Below, piece by piece: positions 1 to 12,600 of a stretch of DNA of 64,000 nt. The DNA lies in the NCBI RefSeq assembly GCF_021917145.1, contig NC_061080.1, positions 4,818,693-4,882,692 on the forward strand, given 5' to 3'. The notes under the pieces are model-generated. The model had not been told where the DNA came from. It did not search any database and was given only the letters and a program-made list of their open reading frames with translations. Source of the stretch: Hypomesus transpacificus (taxonomy: Eukaryota; Chordata; Actinopteri; Osmeriformes; Osmeridae). The translations under genes and the position numbers were made by a program. Each line of letters starts with the position of its first letter. Within the stretch, counting starts at the first letter, position 1.

Positions 1-3000
1 CCCCACCCCCTCCTATTCCTCTAAACCAATGCTTTTTATCTGCAGATTTTCAGACAATGCCTGGAGGATCTCGTTGCCTAATCTTCCCAATCCCCCCCAT
101 CCCTTTATCCCACTGTTAAAGAATGTTTGAAAGGGTGACACCGAAACTAAAATCTTTTTATATAAAATAAATCTTAGCAACATCTGGGGTGACAAGAGGG
201 AATTAGACAGAGAATTGGCAAATTAACTAATAAAAAATTTCACTGCAGATAGTACTTTTTACCACTGCTTTATGTGTGAAATTATGTCAAAGAAAGGATA
301 GCATTTACAAGCAAATTTTGGGGGCAGATTAATGTTTAAAAATTCGTATTTTGACTCTCTAATGGGTTTCAATGTAACAAATTATATAATGTTGTTTATT
401 TTATTAATTTCAAACTTAGAGCAAAAAAAAATCCATTTTATTTAAGGTAGAAATACATTAAATTACTAGCAAAATCTTAGCAAAAAAGGAACCATAATGA
501 ATTCTCCAAACTATTTTAATACATAATAAAAGTATTTTGTCATTTTTGTCAAGGTAACAACCACCTAGAAATATTGTAAAATCCTACCAAAATATACAAT
601 ATGTTCTAACAAATTACACTGTTACCAGCACTTCACATCAGAGACCCTCACTCACTCAGAACATGGGAAGGTATTATGTTTAAAACACTTAATTCTTCTC
701 CCACTTTTGAAAGATTATACTAGTTATCCCATTAAAGTTGAGTAAAAATGCCATTCTTGTGTCTTTAAGCTCTTGCATAGGAGGTCAATAAGACTATGCC
801 TCTGCTTACAAGGTTGGTCCGGGTGTAATCTTGCCGAAGTTACATTAATTAAATGGTAAGCTTCTTTAGCAATACGTTCCTAAAAGAACTTGGCTGATAA
901 TATACTTAAAGCAGGGCGCGGGCTGTTTGTTTCAAAGCCAGCAGACATTTAACCATGCGTCTCACGCACTGCGGCTTAAACCTTTGGCTAAAACCAGGGG
1001 CTTGACAAAGAGCACGCCGGCTGGCACAAGAAGTGAATTTCAACTTATCAAAGCAAAACATATTTGTGCCCAATATACTTGATGTACATATATCTGAAAT
1101 TCTGTTTTTGTTTTGAATGGGTTGATAAAACTCTGCAACAATCCCCCCCCCCACACAAAAAAAGAACTGAGAAGAGTCCCATCAAATGCCAAATGCTCCA
1201 TAAACATCCTAACTGAGTCTTTGAAGTGTACTTCTCTAAAAGAATACAGTATTCATCCAATTCAAATCCTTGAGATAATGTGTGTGTATGTGTCTGTGTG
1301 TGTATGTCTGCGTGTGTGTGAATAGACAGGTCAACATTAATTACATTTAGTTTAAGAATCATAATTATTAGGCCTAATATCTATAATTCTATTATTCAAC
1401 AGCACTGTTTTTCAATAACCCCTTCTGAGAGAATAGCAAGTTCATTAAATATACTACAGCACTCAGCGCTCTAGTGAACATGGTTATGGCACAATGGTAA
1501 TTAACAGTAGTTAGACAGGGAATTCCCTAACTAACAATTAAGAAATTTAACTACTACCTATTACTGATTATTATAGAAGGCAATAAAAGCAGTAAACAAT
1601 ACAATAAAAACCAAAGTCCAAAACCACACTCAATTAGTATTACTGTTTGAATCATTATCACCCAAATCAAAATCCCTTCTGCTGTCAATGTCTTCAAATG
1701 CATTACTACAAGATACAGCTATGAGATTTATATGGTGTGGAATTTGTTTGTTTTCCCTCCATGGAAACTTTTGAATTTCACTGATAATGAACGGACAGTA
1801 TGTCCGACTTCTCCTCGTAGTTTTAGTTCAGAGCCTACCCCGCATGGCAGCACCCCCTGCCTGGTCTCTCTCCAAACAGCCTCCACTCCCCCGCGGTCTA
1901 TCAAATATCACCCCTCACAAATCAATTTTACACATGATCGCCCCCCTCCCCTCCTCACCCCGCCCCCCCTGCCTGCCAGCCCCTCCCCACTAATTAAGTG
2001 CCCAAATTAGCATATATATGATATCAATGGTAAACATCACTCTGCTGGTAATTCACAAACGGTCCTGGATAATAGGAGGGTTGAACACCTATTAACCCTC
2101 GGCCAACAGCACTGGGGAAGGCTGGGAAATTCCCTAACCTCTCTGCTTCTCCCTGAGGATACCCTTGAGAGTCTGGTATCATTTGCAATGGTCAATGAAT
2201 CTATGCGTCTTGAGGTAATTGAACATGTGAATTACATATCGGGACTGAATCAATCATCCTGCATGTAGGAAAATGTGTTTTTCCTTGGCAAAAAGCACAA
2301 CAAATAATATGCCTAATAGTGTTTTGATAGTACATCAGGTTCAGGTTAGGATGCATGACTAATGAGGCTAGCAGCAGCTTGACTCAGGCATTTATCAGGC
2401 CCAAAGGATCCAGCAACACCACCATCTTCTCTCCTTAGCATAGGAACAATCACAATAGGGGGGGGGGGGGGGAGGGGGTAGTTCTACCCATGGCCTTTCC
2501 ACAAGCCTATTCTCTTGCCTCAAGGGGAATTGGGTGGGTGTGGAAAGGGGAGTGTTGGGAAGGACCCCTCCCTCTCCTCATTCCTCCTGGGGACAGGGAA
2601 ACTGTTTATCCTCGCTTAGCCAAAAACCTCACAAAGAAACATTAAAGGCCCTAAGACATGGCATAGAATTGGACTGTGAAGAGGTGAAATGTATAGGGGA
2701 TAGGAGCAACTACAGTACATTCAGATGGACATCCATCAATGAGCGGTGAAAACAGCAACAAAAACAGCTGGTGAATGAATTCACAATTTGTTCTTGTTGA
2801 AAGAACAAGGGAAACAAAGCATGTGCGCATGCAGAGTCTGAGCCAGGGGATTCGACACCAAATATTTATTAAAATTCTCAAATCAATTTACCAGGGCCCT
2901 GCAAGGCTCTGCACACAGACACACGCGCCTGTCCTTGGGGTCTCATCACCTAAATCCTCCCTTTACCAAAAGGTCACGGCCAACGCAACTGGGAATAGGA

Positions 3001-6000
3001 TCCAGTTGACAGGAGGCTGATCTGTGGTCAGTTTTGCTTAGACCCCTAATGGTTAAGGTTAGGTTTAGGGAAAGGGTGTAAGCTGATCCAAGGTCTGTGC
3101 CTTCGGGCAACTCCCACCCAAAGAACCTCAACTGCTGCTGAGCAGTGCTGAGGAGTGGGATTAGGCCTGTTCATGGGCTTTACTGCTCTTTAATCTCTAA
3201 TCCAAAACCATAATATACACTGCACCTTCCCTTGCAGTCACTCATCGGAATATGAGATAAACCCAGAGTCAAGCACTTGGGTGTCAGAGGCCACTCTAAC
3301 AAATGGTATTTGTTTAAAAGCCCCCAAAGCTTCCTTGGAGTTGATGGTTCAAGCAGACATGGAACTTGGCATTTCCAATGGTCGACGCAAAAACCAGGGC
3401 AGATCATCGGACTCAATTGGGCTTCCTGAAAGTCTTCAGATTAAAGCCGTTGATGAAATTGGACATACAAAAGAACACGTCGTCTTGTCTACGCTAGTGA
3501 AACGCCACAGTTGTTATTGTCCGGCCCCAAGGTGTCAAGACGGCAAAAGGACTCGCTTGTAAGAAAGTTCCTCTAAGAAACAACAGCAGTGTGAATGTCC
3601 TTGATTACTGGAAGTTCTTGGTTAGGTGGTGCTTCAGACAGTCATTCTTGGACCGCTTCAGTCCAATCCACCAACCATTACCATTTGGTTCGGTTTGTTT
3701 TGTTGATGTAAAGCAGCAAGTGGTGAGCCCTCACTTACCCAGTGTCTGTGGTGTGCCAGCCTGACAGACCAGAGTGTTAATGGTGATTGATGGCCAGTTA
3801 ACGATGAGCGTCGATCGCGTTAGAGGTCGAAGTAGAATGGACAGGTTATTGAGGTCAATGACTGTTTCCTTTACAAAGAACTTGCTCCGTGACAACAGAA
3901 ACAACTAATTGACAAGCTGATAAGTGTTACTCAATTCACAAGATAAAAGAAAATTGACTAAAAGATAGTTTATGAGGAATTTGACTCTCCACTCTTGGTC
4001 TTCATAATGGTCTTAATCCCAGGGCATGGGGCTGACCAGAAAACATGACAAATAGGGAAAATCGAAGTAATTGGGAAGACAGGACAATTCTTTGAATTGA
4101 ATTTAAACAGGACAAGTCATGGATAGGAAGATTGGTCGTTCTTCTGTAACACTGATTTGGTCATGGGTGAAGTGTCATTAATCCCTCTGTGTGAGTTTAA
4201 GGGATCCCCACTTCACCCTAATGAGCTAAACAAAAATGGCTGACAGAAATTCAATAAACATGCCCATGGTCCATTTAGTGTCCAGAGTGATCCTTCCCCA
4301 CAAAAATGTCAAGAGCTATTCGCAATAATGGCCAGAAAACACACCAGAATAATACTATCAAACTCAGTTAAATTAAGCTGTAGGTAGTACAAAACCACAA
4401 AAACCAAACCACAAAAGGACACTTAGCATAATGTCAATTTTGTTTTTAAACGACCAAACAGATGTGTGTTTCCTGTGTTAAACATGTGACACGGACCAAC
4501 AACATTGATTGTGATTTCTGGTCAGCGATATATTGGATTGTTTAACACGGAAACAAAAACAGTTTCTTCAAGGACGGGTTGAAAAAAACGTTAACCATCA
4601 ACGTCATAACACGATAAAACAAGGAACCAATGGAATTAGACTTTTTCTAGAAAGCACCTTCCTTCTTGACTGAGAGGCTTTTGGAAACCTTGTTGAAAAC
4701 TGAAGCAATCTAAGTATCTTTGGCGCCTAAACAATGCAAGCAGAGAAAACTAATTAGGTACATTTCACCCATTTCCATGTTAATGTTTTGTTTGTTGCCA
4801 TTGTTTGGCCACACAATGGGCTGAAATGCTAATGAGAGAGTCCTAATAACAGTGTCCTAATGGGAGTCTGCTCACAGCTATTAGCCCAGAGGCACTGGTG
4901 CTGCCCTCCCCTCGGAGAGTAAGGCTTTTTTAAGGCCTTACTATCTGGGTCTTGGCGGAGGGCAGGTTACAACGCATAAAGAGAGAGAAACCCAACCGTA
5001 AACAAACCCCTGTGCCTCGCAGGGGGGGAACCAATGGCACAGGTTCATCTTTTGCGATCAGATAGGACTGATTGTGCATTTGTGTTTGAGTGTGTAGGGG
5101 AAGAGGGGATTGTAAGCGAGACAGAGAGAGAGAGGGGAAGAGAAAAACGAGTGCGGGAGTGCGTGTACTTAATTCTCGCTTATCACCATTTCCTTACTAC
5201 ACAAACACACACACCACCGGTTCTTACTGGTTCTAAGACCAATTGCAAACATGTGAAAAGCTTATCGCACACACTTTAAGGACAGTCAGCCTGAGATGAC
5301 ACTTACCTGAGTCTTCAGATTGCCAGGTCCATCCATTACCTTGTTTCAATAGAAAAGAAGTACAGATAGTTAATCTGCTGAGACAATCCTATTTCTACAA
5401 TTTGCACAAACATGCATCATCATCAAGTACATCATTAGCCTGAAGTAGGGATCTGATAACGGGGCAAATATATTTGGTTCCAAAAAGAAAAAGGAAAAGA
5501 AAAGGGGCACATTTGAACCACATTTAATGAAACGTAAACAGAAAAACCTCGTCAAATGGCTCGCGTGCGGCAAAATGTCTGGCCCCTCCTCCCCCCGAGT
5601 TTGTAGAAGAGAGTTTTCTTACGTGGTCGTGGCTGTGTTGCATGCGTCTCTATTGGAAACGGTGGCCCCCGCACCTCCGCTGAGGTGTCGGCTTGGAGAA
5701 ACGTGACGCCTGCGTGGCTAATAAGGTGCTAATCCCAGGCCGCCGCTCCCCCCCCCCCCCCCGGCCCACGGGGGCGTGCTGAACACCGAGGGAGAGGCGC
5801 AGAAAGAGAGGGGCGCCGCTTATCACCGCTCTCCAGACAGTGGCTCCCCAGATCAATGAACGCGCGCCGCGATCAATGCATCTGATAAGGAATTAAGACG
5901 GGAAATAAACTGTACACGTTATCAGGGGGGAACTCGGTACATGGCCTAATTATGAGGCGGCGTGTGTGTGTGCTGATGATATGGCGGGACGGGTGGCGAG

Positions 6001-8040
6001 AGGCGAGAGGGGGTTCTGAGGCTAGGTAGACAGGACAGCCTACAGGGGATTCAGGCATGTACCTCATGAGGGCCCGACCCAACGGTCTTTTAGAGGTAAT
6101 TTGATTCTGAATATGACAGGAGAAGAGATGCACAACAGAAGTCTGAGACACCATTCAAAAGAAATGAAGGATAATAAATGACATTGGAAAAAGTGAATTC
6201 CGTGCAAATTCACAAATGGGCTCGAATGGTTTCCTTTCTGCAGGAGGTCCAATACGTGGATGAAACGTCCCACAGTATCTACAGAGGGGAGGAAAAGAAA
6301 GAGGGGCATTTTGATCCCCCAATCGGTGAAAAGGTCAAAGCGAGAAACCAAAATGTTCCCATGGCCATCCCCGTAGTTATCCCAGTGGGCTGGCGGACGG
6401 GCGGGAATGCAAACACGTGCTCTCGGCCTGACGACTTGATCAGTGCCTGCGGTTCGGACGAGGGAGCCGTCGTCTCTCCGACGGCCTCTCCGTTTGGCAG
6501 GAAGCCTTTGATCTGCCTTCAAACCAATTCGCGAGCATCAACTGACGGGGCGGCACGAAACACCCAGATGCCCGAGCCCAGAGTCCCCGACGAAACTATG
6601 CAGTTTCATTTAGGGTAGATTCCTCAAGAGAGAGAATAAGGGGGGAGGGTTCGGGGGAAGGAGGAGGGGGGGCGGGGGCAGAGAGCCAAATACACGCCTC
6701 TAGAATGCTGAGAAAGACAGAGAGCCGACGGTGACAGAATATGAAACTGCATGCTTTAAGAAAATGCACCACTTAAGTAGAAAAAAAAAAAATTGCTTGA
6801 CTGCCTTTGAGAGAGGAGACAGGATAATAGGGTCCTCGGTGTGTTTGTTTGCACCCCGGCCCGACCGGCGTGTGATGACCTGGGAGAGGTCTGGCTGCCC
6901 TAATTGGCCTGTCTAAATGAGGGACTTTCAAGCGAGCAGGACAAACCAATAGAACTGGGCAGCTTTTTTTCCCATCACTCATTACTTTATGACAACAAAC
7001 TATTCCAATTAAGATCACTGAAAGGGGAGGCACAAGCACGGAGAAATGGGGGCTGCTAGATGAACACGTAGAATAAATAAATGCATATCAAGTTTTTAAA
7101 ACCTCGAGTCGCGTTGGAGAGGGACATGTCAAGTCACGCTCTCGAAATGGGAATGTGATAATCCCAGTGAGGTCATATGCAGCAGGTGACATTCGAAAAA
7201 ATGCCTTGTGGTCTGAAAGAGAGCAGAGAGAAGACCCAAAGGGCAGGTGTCAATTTGTTTTTGGAGCATTTCTTCCAGACAATACAAAAAAAGGCGGTCC
7301 GACAGGGAATGGGCGATACTTCAAAGGCTTCTTGCATAGCCTCACCAAGCCCCTCACCCCAGCCCCTTTTCTGACAGCGAGGTCACTGTCAACCCTGACA
7401 AGTCACCATTCCACCATTAAGTTAGGGGGTGGAGTTGAGTGTGTGTGTGTGGGAGGGGGAGGTTGGGCCTGTCGTCGGTGAAAATCAAACAGAGCCCAAT
7501 TAAACTGATTCTAACATGCCAGTGATCACGAGGAGCCTCACCTGGACTGGCGGCCCTCTCTCGCACATGCCTTTGCCTCCCTACCTCCCCCAGACCCTAA
7601 TTACCCCAGCCAAAAGCCTTGGGAATCTGCCGCTCCGATGTGCTAACAGCCCCTTGAGCACCGAGGGCAAATTCCCGTTTGGTCGAGGTCTTCAGAGCAA
7701 TGTCAGCTTTGCATTTAATAAGGGAATTTTGAATATCAAGACGTTGTCGGGACCGGCATGAAATAGATTGATCTGTTGCGTTTCACGCAGCGATGATGCA
7801 TTCTCGATGGATGGTCAGAAAAAGTTAAAGATTTGAGACGGGTGGCCAACATTTCAAATGACGGTCTACTAATTACCCCTTTTCTCAGAGCGGGGGGTCT
7901 TGACATTGCACGGGAGTCCGGCTTTGGTGTCTGTATAGATTATGAAGCCCACCTACAAGGAATGGCTGCAGAAAAGTACAAAACAATTAATGCGCTTGCG
8001 CTCCACTATCAAAGGCATCTAGAGAAACATTGGACCCATA
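1..8040. other. Gene-free, AT-rich region (possible regulatory desert)
   Basis: No reading frame here resembles a known protein; the open frames are short, overlap on both strands and lack splice logic. The sequence is mostly non-repetitive and AT-rich with many TAAT/ATTA motifs, for example around 1,981-2,035 and 4,780-4,850. That composition is common in conserved non-coding elements near developmental genes, but I cannot test conservation. Simple-sequence patches include an imperfect TG run (about 1,278-1,320), a G run (2,458-2,472) and a C run near 5,748-5,762. Confidence 0.6.
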
Positions 8041-8046
8041 TATGGG

Positions 8047-8090
8047 GAGAGGGAGGGAGGGGAGAGAGAGCGAGAGAGAGGGCAAGTGAG

Positions 8091-8134
<44 letters not shown>
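8047..8134 (+). repeat. GA microsatellite
   Basis: GA-rich stretch that becomes an uninterrupted (GA)n run of about 40 bp at its right end. Peptides read through it are simple RE/SL repeats and are not genes. Confidence 0.95.
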
Positions 8135-8136
<2 letters not shown>

Positions 8137-9511
8137 TAGTGTAGTCACATCAAAAGGGTTCCGAGCAGGAGTCTGGTTAACTACAATGGGCCACAATTAG
8201 CATGGCCCATGAGGAGCACATGGTGGGGGCAACCCCCTCGCTGCGCCTGTTTGGGATACACACGGTCCGACTTTAGTTGTAGTCTGGAGGAGGGCTTTGA
8301 CAGATGTTCTTTAGGGCTAAATGGTCGGGCCTCATAGAAGGTACAGTGCTCCTGTCATGGTATGGAGTCCTGATTTGACCTTTGGGATTGCGTGAGCGCC
8401 TTACAACAGGAGTGCATTTCAATTAAAGGAGAAACGTGGTTTTAAGAGCAATGGAGTTTCTTAAATTGAATTCCTGAAGCGGTCCTAATTGCCCTGGATG
8501 CATCCTGCACACTGCCGCAATAGTCCTAAGCAATTACAGTATCAAGAATGAACAGTACCGTTTCTTCATTCACTGTTCATTTAAACAAGCGGTCCCTCCG
8601 ACTGTAAGGCATCTTAACATTACTGCCATGTGTTATTTCTGATTAGACAGGGACCAGTCTGGTGCCTTAAAATATCATTATTTTCATGTTCTTGTAATAA
8701 AAAAGAAATATAGCCCTCAAGGCATACTTAGTCTAAAGAGCGAACCCTCAATGGAATAATGGCTTACGAGAAGGCTCATAATGACAAAGGTCATATGTTC
8801 ATTTCCACGTATAATGTCAAACACGCTATTAATTGCATGTTGCTTTGAAGCCTTATCAAGTCTGGATTAGAAAATGGGAATCTCTCAGATCGGTTTGTCT
8901 AAGCCTGGTGAAGAAGACTGAGACTGAGAGGCTGAGGGTGAGGTTCTTTCCCTGGGAGCTAGGATTCTGCAATGTAATCGTGTTATGCCATAAAAAAAAA
9001 AAGAAAAAAAAGAAAGAAATCCCAAAAATCGTGTTGCCGTAAAACGCTCACGCACACATCGGAATCATGATGCAAGTACACCGTGTGGTGGCACACATCC
9101 CCATTTTATCAGACCATAAATAGCAGTGAATGCTCATCTTTTATTGACACTGATACAGGAGTCTTACAGTTCAGTAGCTTTGGGAAAATCAAAGGTGTGT
9201 AGATGGTAAGCTGCTGGCTAATGCCCCCTGTTGGTCACCCAAAGTCATTTATGTTTGAGGGGACCATGTCAGGAAAGGGAGTAAATACTAAAGGTGACAC
9301 CAACAGGCTGAAGGAAAAGCATTTTTTTGTGTGTGTAGTTACGGTCTTGCCCTGTGCTAACTCTAACAATTTTACAATGTTTATCTGCTTTCACAATCTA
9401 TAAGGAGTTTGCCAACCAAATCACAGCGATGTAATGCCCCAAGAAAACTAAAAAAAATGAGGTCAACCAAATATAGTAAAGACAATATTTTACTGTTCAC
9501 ATCCATAATAT
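8135..9511. other. Gene-free stretch
   Basis: No coding or RNA gene seen. An A-rich tract (about 8,992-9,018) and one CTCF-like motif (listed separately) are the only distinct features. Confidence 0.6.
9221..9234 (-). promoter_or_regulatory. CTCF-like motif
   Basis: On the minus strand the sequence reads CCAACAGGGGGCAT, close to the vertebrate CTCF core (CCA-x-x-AG-G/A-GGGC). It lies in the gene-free region and faces the same way as a second candidate at 20,454. Motif match only; occupancy is unknown. Confidence 0.45.
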
Positions 9512-9633
9512 TACATTTACATTTACATCTATTCATTTAGCAGACGCTTTTATCCAAAGCGACTTCCAAGAGAGAGCTTTACAAAGTGCATAGGTCACTG
9601 ATAACAACAAGATAGCCCCAAAGCATTGCGGGT
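9512..9633 (-). repeat. L2-type LINE 3' end remnant
   Basis: Reverse-strand copy of the L2 3' terminus: an ACATTT-repeat tail, then the TTTAGCAGACGCTTTTATCC block and the AGCTCTCTCTTGGAAG-type segment. It closely matches the 3' end of the longer element at 51,741. Dead-on-arrival 5'-truncated insertion. Confidence 0.85.
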
Positions 9634-12600
9634 AGCCTGATTCGAGGGAAGGAACCTCAATGCTAACGTTGAAAGATGATGGAAGAATCTCAAGACCAAA
9701 AATAGTGAGAGGGTCTCATGAAGAAAGCTATGTTGAAAGTATTGGTTCCTTACACCAAAGCTAAGAGCTCGACAAGCTGACCAAGGAGTTACAGCTTCAA
9801 ACTGTTTGGATCTTTTAGCATATTTCCCCTCACTGGAGCATAATTTGAGAGAAATCTCCTCAAGGTTATGTGGCGTTTCAAAAAGAAAAAGTGTCCCCTT
9901 CATTTTCCGTTCAACTGAGGTCACATGAACTTAAACAGTATCAAACGTAGAGAATACTCTCTCACAAATGTTCTCCCAGAAATGCACACACTGCCTTGTA
10001 ACTAATACAGCCTTAATGCCAATTTACTGTATAAAAAATACTCTTGTAAGTGGTCATAAGTAATGTTTACGTTTATGAATAGAACACATTTGGATATTTT
10101 GTCATTTCAATGCGCACCTCGTTACTTAATGCAATCAGCTATTAAGCTGATACTGCACGTGTGCAGTTATCTGGAGAAGATGACCTCATCATCATAGTGT
10201 TTATGGATCACTGGACCGGTGGCCTTGATTTCTGCTATTGAATTATGGGAAATTCATTCTTTTTATTGAAGGAGTGGCTTCCAAATCCAATAAGAGCCTC
10301 AGCACTCCTCTGGCACACTTTGATGAGACACAAAGTATGGTGGTAGGTTACACGTGTGCCAAACGATCGCACTAGCCCACAGCTGATTGATGTTTTATGT
10401 GTCATACAACAAACAGCTTTAATTGTGACCATAAAAGACCAAGAACTAGAGGGTGAAAAATATTTGAGCTGGTTTCATGCACATTGAATGCCATGTAGGC
10501 CTACTAAGAATAGAAATAATTACAATTTAGGAACTCATGATTTGCTACCAATGCAAAGTTTAATGTACAACACCAAGTCATTATGCTACATTGTATGATA
10601 CCCATGCATATGACCCCAATCTCTGGAACTGGCTATGTCACTATAGTTTTTATGAGAACTGAAACTATCCTCATTAATGATGGAATGAAAAGTAGACACC
10701 TCTGATGACCTGTCTCATTTGTAGGACATTGTAAGAATTAGTTAGGCATGAAAATGTATCACTGAGCGCATAATAGCAATCCAACAGTACAGTGATATTG
10801 TGTACACATCATGTCAAAGGATAAGAATGCATGAAGCACTGTAATGGATTAATGTTGACAATCAATCAAATGTCGATCTCTGGGGAGCTTTATGTAAGTG
10901 GGCAAAAGTCAGATGAAGGATCCGACAATACCCTCATTCGGCTTACCCCCCATTCATGAAAACTGATTCATAAAGAAAAGGTCAACTCATGTCTTCTGTA
11001 GCAGCAAGAGAAGGAGCACTTGCAGTAATTTAATTAAAATGTGATAATGAGCACTTCAGTTCATGAGGAGGCTAAAGCCTCTTGGGTTAAAGGTGCGGTG
11101 TGTATTCCTCTGGATGTCTCCGGCCTCGGGAGCAGGATTGATCTTTGGGGTGGGTTGCAGAAGAGGCTAGCCTCCCTTGGGCTTAAGGGCCACACACCTG
11201 TGTGTGCGTCGGGGCCGGATAAACCCAGATTAAGCTAAAGTTACCCGCTCTCTCCCTGCAATGTCATTCAAAACCTCAACAGCGACCACGCCGGGGACAA
11301 AGCGCCTTTTGGGCCGTCCTAATAAACGCCATTAGCTTTGAGACATCAAACATGAAGGATTATGGGATTTTCTGGCAAAAAAGATGGAGGGTCCGGGGGA
11401 CTCCCTCACTCAAGCGTCCTTTCTCTCAAGAGATTACGCTACAATTTGTTTTCCTTTTTCCGCCATTTTGTACATCCCTCCTCTTTTGCGGATTCCCAAA
11501 AAGATGTACAGTAATCCTCCTGCAGATGAAACTAAGGACCCACCAAAAAGGAAGATTACACAGGGCTTTGTAAATCGTTACTATACTCATGCGCGTGGGT
11601 ATTGAGGTGATCTTTAAGCACTTCACACGTGAACTGAGAAGGTAGACACACATCAGATGTACATCTGTATCCAGTTCTTACACCGCTTCTGTTTACTGAA
11701 AACACCAGTTACGAAATATGAACACTACCGATTCAGACACTGCTCTAGACCCCTGAAGTCAAGAAGTGGATTCAAAAGGGGATTAAGCTGGGGGGAAAAA
11801 ACTTGTGATGAATGACAGGAACCGCCACGTCAATCGGACATGCCCTGCTTCTTTGCATTTACACAAGGAGGCACAAAACTGTGTTGAAGGGGCTCTTTTA
11901 TTCTTGAAGCCTGGGAATTCCTCTTCTGTGAAGCAGGTGGTTCAGAACCAGGCCAGGGAATGGAATGATTCATCCATTAACCTCTTCTTTGACGCTCTTT
12001 TTTTCAAGAAGTTGAAGCATTTTTCTGTAAAGTGGTGTCCTAAAAGAGAAAAGAAGCCAAAGTAGGAAAAGGCAACTCTGTTGGCTGTTATGATTCCTAT
12101 GTCAAAATATAGACCACCCTTCATATATTTGGAGCATCTCTGAAAAATTTCCAGATCACTTACCACAAAAACAAAAGGGTGAAAAGGGTACTGTTCAACA
12201 GTCTGAGGATTATTCTCCTAATGTTACATGGATTAGCAGCAGCCCAACCTTTGACTCTGTTAGTGAGGGCCTGGACTTCTGACTGAGGTAAAGCAATGAT
12301 GACTTAATATAAAGCGCAATTCGGCTGAGAATCAGACGATTGCACCTGCTAGCACAACAAACCAACTTGTAGGCCGCCACAGTGCAAGGACTTGGATGGC
12401 CAAAGCTGACCGACAGAATGAGAACAGATGTCCCTTTTGGCACAATGGAGGATGGAGAATTCAACAGCGGATGCACAAGTCTGTCTGAGCTCAAAGATCA
12501 ACATGTCATCAAATCAAAACGGTTCTAATGAAGAAATAGGATTCCGTTGTGATTGATCAAAGGCTGGGGTCTGAGACACAGCGCTGATCCTGCTGTATTT

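Noticed and set aside
6064..6522. 152-codon minus-strand open frame
   Set aside because: Overlaps another open frame on the plus strand; no recognisable protein features.
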